NCBI GenBank assembly: GCA_021154515.1
Contig: JAJKIL010000217.1
Coordinates: forward strand, 1-10,505
Direction: 5' to 3'
Origin: Niastella sp.
GTDB taxonomy: Bacteria > Bacteroidota > Bacteroidia > Chitinophagales > Chitinophagaceae
DNA: 10,505 bases
Each line of letters starts with the position of its first letter. The stretch's first letter is position 1. The notes under the pieces are model-generated. The model made no database searches, was not told where the DNA came from, and saw nothing but the letters and a program-made list of their open reading frames with translations. Made by a program: the position numbers and the translations under genes. This document shows, piece by piece, positions 5,895 to 10,505 of this stretch.

Positions 5895-6183
5895 GTCCTT
5901 CTTAAAATAGGTTTTCACGGTTCTTTATGGAGGGCTTTTAGATGTATGTTTTAGGATGGGGGATTCCTGCACCTTTTAAGTACCAATCCGTACCCTATTT
6001 GTTTGTTACATCAAAGGTAAAATAGTAGCCGGGTAACCGGTACCTGGAAATCCGGTAACCAGGGGATTTATAGTCCGAAAGCCATTCTTTATTCAATTTC
6101 CTAATTAAGTCGCAGAATGGACCTTTCTTAATCAATTCAGTATTAGGAAAATAATTTTTGAAAATTATCTAATATTTTGCCCG
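5895..6183. other. intergenic region with several dyads upstream of the FAD oxidoreductase
   Basis: No convincing gene is visible. A 27-codon frame (5942-6025) has a GGAGGG site seven nt upstream but no recognisable product. GGTAACC occurs twice (6032-6038 and 6054-6060), with a possible CCTGG/CCAGG stem (6043-6047, 6059-6063). TTTCCTAAT (6097-6105) pairs perfectly with ATTAGGAAA (6142-6150), overlapping the alternative pair ATTAAG/CTTAAT (6104-6109, 6127-6132). Immediately after is a separate dyad at 6151-6168. Confidence 0.5.
6151..6168. promoter_or_regulatory. 8+2+8 dyad upstream of the oxidoreductase promoter, candidate operator
   Basis: ATAATTTT (6151-6158), TG, AAAATTAT (6161-6168) form a perfect inverted repeat with a 2-bp centre, ending 15 bp before the -33 box of the promoter at 6184-6217. 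This is a usual position for an activator site. Pure A/T arms make chance more likely, so the call is tentative. Confidence 0.35.
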
Positions 6184-6217
6184 TTTGTGCCAAACCAATC
6201 GTAATGAAGTAAATTTG
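6184..6217 (+). promoter_or_regulatory. Bacteroidota-type promoter of the FAD oxidoreductase gene
   Basis: TTTG at 6184-6187 (-33 box) and TAAATTTG at 6210-6217 (perfect TAnnTTTG, -7 box) are 22 nt apart, within the known range for the phylum. Transcription would start around 6223, giving a leader of about 20 nt that holds the AGGAG ribosome binding site at 6234-6238, seven nt before the ATG. Confidence 0.75.
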
Positions 6218-6245
6218 CGGGCGCCCCAATCAAAGGAGAAGATTC

Positions 6246-9173
6246 ATGAACAATTTGTTACAACAGTTGGCTAAGGACCTCGAAGGTGAATTGTATTTTG
6301 ATAAAACAATGCGGGTTTTGTATGCCACTGATGCTTCGGCTTATCGCGAAATGCCCCTGGCTGTTGCCATACCGCGAAATGTAGATGACATCAGGAAACT
6401 TATCAACTTTGCTCATACCAATAAAACATCATTGATACCGCGTACGGCAGGCACCTCCCTGGCGGGACAGGTAGTGGGAAATGGCATTATCGTAGATGTT
6501 TCCAAAAACTTTACGCAGATACTGGAACTGAACGCCGCCGAAAAATGGGTACGCGTTCAACCCGGGGTTATCAGGGATGAGTTGAACCTGTTTCTGAAAC
6601 CACATGGTTTGTACTTTGGCCCTGAAACTTCCACTGCCAATCGCGCCATGATCGGTGGCATGGTGGGCAATAACTCCTGTGGTTCCAACTCGGTAGTTTA
6701 CCGCAGCACCCGCGAACATTTACTGGAAGTAAAAGCGATACTCAGCGATGGTTCCGAAGCGGTGTTTGCTGCCATGGACATCGAGGATTTTCATAAAAAA
6801 TGTGAAGGCGCCACCCTGGAAGCCAATATTTATAAAACCATTCGCAGCCTGTTAAGCAGTTACGATAACCAGGTTGAGATAAGAAAGGAATTTCCAAAAC
6901 AGAGCATCGAGCGCAGGAACACTGGGTATGCCATGGATGTGATGTTGGAGATGGCGCCGTTTACTGCCGGTGGACCCGAGTTTAATTTTTGCAGCCTCAT
7001 CGCCGGTTCTGAAGGTACCCTGGCGTTCCTTACCGAAATAAAATTGAATGTAGTGCCATTGCCACCTAAAGAAACCGGGTTGCTTTGCGTACATTTTAAT
7101 TCAATTGATGAATCGTTACGCGCCAATTTGATTGCGCTGAAATATAATCCACGCGCCAGTGAGTTGATAGACCATTACATTCTTGAATGTACCAAGGATA
7201 ACATTGAGCAACGCAAAAACCGCTTCTTTGTACAGGGCGATCCCGGCGCTATCCTGGTGGTGGAATATGCCGGCGCTACCCGCGAGGAAATAACTGCCAC
7301 CGCTCAAAAAGTGGAAGCAGAAATGCGGGCCGCCGGTTTGGGTTATCACTTCCCGCTGTTGTTTGGCGACGATACTAAAAAGATCTGGACTTTACGTAAA
7401 GCCGGCCTGGGCTTGTTGAGTAATTTACCGGGCGATGAAAAAGCCGTACCGGTAATTGAAGATACTGCCGTGGATGTAAACGACCTGCCAGCCTACATCC
7501 GCGACTTTAACGAGATCCTGAAGAAACACAACCTGTACTCGGTGCATTATGCGCATGCCGGTTCAGGTGAAATACATTTACGCCCCATCATTAATTTAAA
7601 AACGGAAGAAGGAAATGCGTTGTTCCGCATCATTGCGGAAGAGATTGCAACCCTGGTAAAAAAATATTCCGGTTCATTAAGTGGTGAACATGGCGATGGC
7701 CGTTTACGCGGTGAATTCATTCCGCAAATGGTGGGCGAAAAGAACTATCAATTACTGAAGCAGGTAAAATATACCTGGGACCCGGATAATATTTTCAACC
7801 CCAACAAGATTGTGGATACCCCATCCATGAACAGCATGTTGCGGTATACGCCGGGTCAAAAAACACCGGCGTTTAAAACGGTGTTCCGGTATCACAACCA
7901 GGATGTGTTGCAGCACGCTGAACAATGTAATGGTTCGGGCGACTGCCGTAAAACGCATTTATCGGGTGGAACCATGTGTCCTTCCTTTATGGCCACCCGC
8001 AATGAAAAAGACACTACCCGCGCCAGGGCCAACATCCTGCGCGAAATGCTTACACATTCCGACAAGGTCAATCGCTTCGATCATAAAGAGATCTATGAAG
8101 TAATGGACCTGTGTTTGAGTTGCAAAGGCTGTAAGTCTGAATGTCCTTCGAATGTAGATGTGGCTAAACTGAAAGCAGAGTTTTTGCAACAGTATTACGA
8201 TGCCAATGGCGTGCCGATGCGTTCAAAGCTGATTGCCAATTTTTCGGCATCAGCAAAACTGGGCGCTCTTGCACCTGGGTTATACAACTTTGCTGTTACC
8301 AATCCGGTAATAGGCAAATGGATAAAACAGTTCTCAGGTTTTGCCGTAAAGCGCAGCATGCCCACCTTGTATAAAACCACCTTACTAAGCTGGTACAAAA
8401 AGAACAAGGCAGAGGGCAGAAGGCAGAAGGCAGAAAGAATACAGAAAAAGGTTTATTTGTTTTGTGACGAATTCACCAATTATAATGACACAGAAATAGG
8501 TATAAAGGCCATTCAATTGTTGGAAAAACTGGGTTATGAAGTAGTGATACCCCAGCATTTGGAAAGCGGCAGAACCTGGTTATCGAAAGGGTTGTTACGC
8601 AAAGCAAAAGAGATCGTCAATAAGAATATTGCGCTCCTTCACCCGGTAGTTACTGAAGAAACGCCGCTTATTGGTATTGAACCATCGGCTATTCTCACCT
8701 TCCGCGATGAGTACATTGACCTGGCTTCGGATGAACAACTGGAAGCGGCTCGTCAACTGTCAAAAAATGTATTCACGTTCGAAGAATTTATTGCCCGCGA
8801 AGTGGAGAAAGGCGCTATTCGCAAAGAACAATTCACTACTGAAAAGAAGGTGATCCAGTTACACGGACATTGTCAGCAAAAGGCCTTGTCATCAACCGCC
8901 CCATCGGTAAAAATGATGTCATTGCCGGAGAATTACACCGTGCAAACCATTCCATCAGGTTGTTGCGGTATGGCCGGTTCATTTGGCTTTGAAAAAGAAC
9001 ACTATGATCTGTCGATGAAGATAGGGGAGCTGGTATTGTTCCCAACGGTTCGTAAGCAACCCGAAGAAGTGATCATTGCAGCGCCCGGTACCAGCTGCCG
9101 CCATCAGGTATTAGATGGAACCGGTAAGCATGCTCTGCACCCGGTTGAGGTGTTGTTTAATGCGCTTAAATAA
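6246..9173 (+). CDS. FAD-linked oxidoreductase with 4Fe-4S and CCG domains (YdiJ / GlcD-GlcF fusion type)
   Basis: A 975-residue fusion flavoprotein of the 2-hydroxyacid dehydrogenase group; E. coli YdiJ (about 1018 residues), reported to oxidise D-2-hydroxyglutarate, has the same layout. The FAD-binding PCMH domain (about 15-250) shows PRTAGTSLAGQ, PETSTANRAMIGGMVGNNSCGS and FCSLIAGSEGTLAFLTEI. The FAD-oxidase C-terminal domain (about 260-530) has HYAHAGSGEIHLRP, SGEHGDGRLRG and DPDNIFNPNKIVD. The iron-sulfur part has C561-x5-C567-x10-C578-P and a full CxxCxxCxxxCP (C623, C626, C629, C633). The CCG (heterodisulfide-reductase-like) part holds C876, C906-C907-G and C951. A lysine-rich linker (about 718-735) is encoded partly by a 7-bp tandem repeat. 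No membrane helices; electrons probably pass to quinone. The exact substrate (D-lactate, glycolate, 2-hydroxyglutarate) cannot be told. It has its own promoter, a good AGGAG site and a strong terminator, so it is monocistronic. Confidence 0.93.
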   Translation: MNNLLQQLAKDLEGELYFDKTMRVLYATDASAYREMPLAVAIPRNVDDIRKLINFAHTNKTSLIPRTAGTSLAGQVVGNGIIVDVSKNFTQILELNAAEKWVRVQPGVIRDELNLFLKPHGLYFGPETSTANRAMIGGMVGNNSCGSNSVVYRSTREHLLEVKAILSDGSEAVFAAMDIEDFHKKCEGATLEANIYKTIRSLLSSYDNQVEIRKEFPKQSIERRNTGYAMDVMLEMAPFTAGGPEFNFCSLIAGSEGTLAFLTEIKLNVVPLPPKETGLLCVHFNSIDESLRANLIALKYNPRASELIDHYILECTKDNIEQRKNRFFVQGDPGAILVVEYAGATREEITATAQKVEAEMRAAGLGYHFPLLFGDDTKKIWTLRKAGLGLLSNLPGDEKAVPVIEDTAVDVNDLPAYIRDFNEILKKHNLYSVHYAHAGSGEIHLRPIINLKTEEGNALFRIIAEEIATLVKKYSGSLSGEHGDGRLRGEFIPQMVGEKNYQLLKQVKYTWDPDNIFNPNKIVDTPSMNSMLRYTPGQKTPAFKTVFRYHNQDVLQHAEQCNGSGDCRKTHLSGGTMCPSFMATRNEKDTTRARANILREMLTHSDKVNRFDHKEIYEVMDLCLSCKGCKSECPSNVDVAKLKAEFLQQYYDANGVPMRSKLIANFSASAKLGALAPGLYNFAVTNPVIGKWIKQFSGFAVKRSMPTLYKTTLLSWYKKNKAEGRRQKAERIQKKVYLFCDEFTNYNDTEIGIKAIQLLEKLGYEVVIPQHLESGRTWLSKGLLRKAKEIVNKNIALLHPVVTEETPLIGIEPSAILTFRDEYIDLASDEQLEAARQLSKNVFTFEEFIAREVEKGAIRKEQFTTEKKVIQLHGHCQQKALSSTAPSVKMMSLPENYTVQTIPSGCCGMAGSFGFEKEHYDLSMKIGELVLFPTVRKQPEEVIIAAPGTSCRHQVLDGTGKHALHPVEVLFNALK
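8406..8433 (+). repeat. four tandem copies of a 7-bp unit (AAGGCAG) inside the oxidoreductase gene
   Basis: Copies start at 8406, 8413, 8420 and 8427; the second is AGGGCAG, the others AAGGCAG. They encode most of the linker K-A-E-G-R-R-Q-K-A-E (residues 721-730) between the 4Fe-4S and CCG parts. Because the unit is not a multiple of three, gain or loss of one copy would shift the frame and remove the CCG domain. Confidence 0.9.
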
Positions 9174-9193
9174 GTATTGAACTTTTTGAATAT

Positions 9194-9232
9194 AAACCCC
9201 GTCCCGGCTCTGCCGGGATGGGGTTTTGTTTT
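9194..9232 (+). terminator. strong Rho-independent terminator after the FAD oxidoreductase
   Basis: A stem of about 15 bp: 9194-9208 pairs with 9212-9226 (AACCCCGTCCCGGC against GCCGGGATGGGGTT, one G-U pair) around a TCT loop, followed by TTGTTTTT. It begins 20 nt after the stop codon at 9173. Confidence 0.92.
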
Positions 9233-9242
9233 TGAAAGCCTG

Positions 9243-9599
9243 TGGAAATAAGACTTTTCCTGTTAAAAACAGTTCTGTTCTATTAAGAAAAAGTCTTTTT
9301 TAGATAAAAAGGAAAGGGTTCTTATTGAAACAAGTATTACTCTACACGTATATAAATAAAAGTCTCATGAAAACAGAATCAATTCTCCTGAAAACAATAT
9401 CAATTCTCAATTAAACAAAGCTTTTCGTTTCAAAAAAATGTTCTTCTTATTAGGTAAACATACTTTTTTTGTCAGGAGAAATTCTTTCTTCGACAGGAGT
9501 TGCTTTTTTTTCGTGAAAACAGCATTGGTTTTATTGAGAACGATAGCTGTTTTCGTGAAGAATTATTCCGTTTTGACTAATAAACAATTTCTTATAAAA
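9243..9599. repeat. array of about 17 degenerate 21-bp units, phased A- and T-tracts
   Basis: Cut in steps of 21 from 9243, this tract yields 17 units that nearly all begin purine-rich (GAAAAC-like) and end pyrimidine-rich (TTCTT or TTTTC-like). Exact anchors confirm the period: TGAAAACA at 9368 and 9389, ATCAATTCTC at 9378 and 9399, CAGGAG at 9473 and 9494, and TCGTGA at 9511 and 9553 (42 apart). Units 7 and 8 agree at 18 of 21 positions; the others are much more diverged. Twenty-one bp is two helical turns, and A-tracts alternate with T-tracts roughly every 10-11 bp, the arrangement expected of intrinsically curved DNA. Several hairpins arise inside it, such as GAAAACAGC/GCTGTTTTC (9515-9523, 9546-9554). 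No family is recognised. Confidence 0.65.
9250..9301 (+). terminator. possible second terminator-like hairpin within the array
   Basis: AAGACTTTT (9250-9258) pairs perfectly with AAAAGTCTT (9289-9297), with an inner CTGTT/AACAG stem (9260-9264, 9268-9272), and T continues to 9301. Its arms lie in units 1 and 3 of the 21-bp array, so it may be a by-product of that periodicity rather than a true terminator. Confidence 0.3.
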
Positions 9600-9715
9600 A
9601 TGCTCAAAGCATGCCGGTAAAATGGCCGCAGTTTTGATAGCTCAAAATCTGAGGGTTGAACCGAAACTGGTAACTGGCTTGCCGTTCGTGGTACAGATCT
9701 GTCGTTTGTCTAAGA

Positions 9716-9767
9716 ATGCCCCGCATTTTGTTGATTATAAGGTAAATTAGGTAAGAATTCGGGGTAT
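9716..9767 (+). promoter_or_regulatory. long hairpin covering the start codon of the sensor kinase
   Basis: ATGCCCCG (9716-9723) pairs with CGGGGTAT (9760-9767) with one G-U pair; after a single C-T mismatch, ATTTT (9725-9729) pairs with AAGAAT (9754-9758, one G-U pair). The loop is 24 nt. The last two paired bases are the A and T of the ATG at 9766, so in an mRNA starting upstream of 9716 the translation start would be partly hidden. It could instead be a DNA operator. Confidence 0.4.
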
Positions 9768-10505
9768 GAATTACAACAAAAGCAATGTCAGGTTACCTGT
9801 TTTATTTTGGCTGCTTTATTTTTTGTACGAGTGGCTGGGGCAGGCCTCATTGTCCAGTGAATACCGCCGTTACTTCATAAATGCCTGCGCCATTGTACCC
9901 ATTACCGGCATGGCTACCTGGTTTACCATCCAGGTGCTGATAAAGAAATTTCTGCTAAAAAAAAGGGTTGTTGCTTTTCGCATCGGGTTTGTGATAGGCG
10001 TGGTGGCGTTCACCCTTGCCCGCCGGGCTTTTAATTACTTGTATACCTATCCTCATTATTGGCCGGAGGGATTGAAGACCACTTCTTACTGGTGGTTTCC
10101 CAAACTCCTGATAGAGGGCGTAAACATTTACCTGATTGTAGCCCTGTTTACCATGTTCTATTTTTTGCGGGCCTGGTACGAGCAACAACGGCTTGCCCAA
10201 GAACTACAGCGCGATAAAGCCATTGCACAACTGGAATTGTTAAAGAACCAGGTGCAACCCCATTTTATTTTTAATACGCTTAATAATATTTATTCGCTAT
10301 CACTAAAGAACAGCCCCGGAACTTCAGACCTTATATATCGTTTATCATCCCTGTTGAGTTATATGCTGTACGATAGTCGGCAGGAATTCATTCCCGTAAG
10401 TAAGGAAATGGAATACATTCATAACTATATTGAACTGGAGAAGATACGGTATGGCGAACGCCTCGATGTAGCGGTGAATTGTTTTGATTCGGTTGACCAG
10501 TTCAC
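9766..10505 (+). CDS. LytS/YehU-type membrane sensor histidine kinase, 5' part
   Basis: The window cuts the gene after 246 codons. The start at ATG 9766 leads into a membrane domain with about four hydrophobic segments (near residues 10-22, 38-57, 68-88 and 118-135), no extracytoplasmic sensor domain, and then a short coiled linker (EQQRLAQELQRDKAIAQLELLK, 139-160). The His_kinase domain follows: LKNQVQPHFIFNTLNNIYSLSL (159-180), with His166 as the expected phosphoacceptor, then LSSLLSYMLYDS and VSKEMEYIHNYIELEKIRYGERL (211-233), all strongly typical of this family. The ATPase part lies beyond the edge. Such kinases normally pair with a LytTR-domain response regulator encoded next door, probably just downstream. 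The signal is unknown. Promoter evidence is weak; the region upstream holds the 21-bp array and a start-codon hairpin. Confidence 0.93.
   Translation, partial: MNYNKSNVRLPVLFWLLYFLYEWLGQASLSSEYRRYFINACAIVPITGMATWFTIQVLIKKFLLKKRVVAFRIGFVIGVVAFTLARRAFNYLYTYPHYWPEGLKTTSYWWFPKLLIEGVNIYLIVALFTMFYFLRAWYEQQRLAQELQRDKAIAQLELLKNQVQPHFIFNTLNNIYSLSLKNSPGTSDLIYRLSSLLSYMLYDSRQEFIPVSKEMEYIHNYIELEKIRYGERLDVAVNCFDSVDQF

Noticed and set aside
6030..6063. GGTAACC direct repeat with a CCTGG/CCAGG stem as a REP-type element or insertion end
   Set aside because: Only two 7-bp copies occur, with no other copies in the window and no target duplication; it is recorded only in the intergenic entry.
9243..9599. CRISPR array
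   Set aside because: The 21-bp units are degenerate throughout with no constant repeat and no unique spacers, and there is no cas gene.
9438..9620. 60-codon frame on the + strand, very rich in Phe
   Set aside because: Its seven-residue periodicity and Phe content follow from the 21-bp T-tract array, which extends about 195 bp upstream of the ATG and through a stop in this frame (9357-9359). No ribosome site and no recognisable product.

Overview
The window looks like a chromosomal segment of a Bacteroidota bacterium, most likely of the Chitinophagaceae (Chitinophaga/Niastella type). The reasons are TAnnTTTG-type -7 promoter elements, mostly weak or absent Shine-Dalgarno sites, a LytS-type kinase of the Bacteroidota style, and protein families typical of that group. 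Genes are nearly all on the + strand. No rRNA, tRNA, CRISPR or transposase is visible.

Layout. (1) 1-2506: an exopolysaccharide/nucleotide-sugar block with the 3' part of gmd, then fcl (together GDP-mannose to GDP-L-fucose) and a PHP-type capsule tyrosine phosphatase of the CpsB/YwqE family. (2) 2564-4877: a MerR-type regulator with a cobalamin-binding domain that carries the CarH/LitR photoreceptor motifs, an ECF sigma factor, and type 1 isopentenyl-diphosphate isomerase (idi). This resembles the control end of a light-regulated carotenoid cluster, but no crt structural gene is present. Dyads sharing a GTTTAAA half-site lie in front of the regulator and across the sigma-factor promoter. (3) 4878-6245: idi terminator, a structured stretch ending in a second terminator with no gene of its own (candidate small RNA), a small XRE-family repressor on the - strand (TTG start), and a short uncharacterised protein. 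(4) 6246-9173: a 975-residue FAD/4Fe-4S/CCG oxidoreductase of the YdiJ/GlcD-GlcF fusion type with a well-formed promoter and a strong terminator; it contains a 7-bp tandem repeat. (5) 9243-9599: about 17 degenerate 21-bp units, each with a purine-rich left end and a pyrimidine-rich right end, forming an AT-rich, probably curved, non-coding tract. (6) 9766-10505: the 5' part of a LytS/YehU-type membrane sensor histidine kinase, cut by the window end; its start codon lies in one arm of a long potential hairpin.

How they fit together. The first three genes plausibly serve fucose-containing surface polysaccharide production. The B12/MerR regulator, sigma factor and idi suggest light- or B12-responsive control of isoprenoid supply; this link is inferred from motifs and gene order. 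The most unusual elements are the 21-bp phased array (9243-9599) and the orphan-terminator RNA candidate (about 5005-5194).
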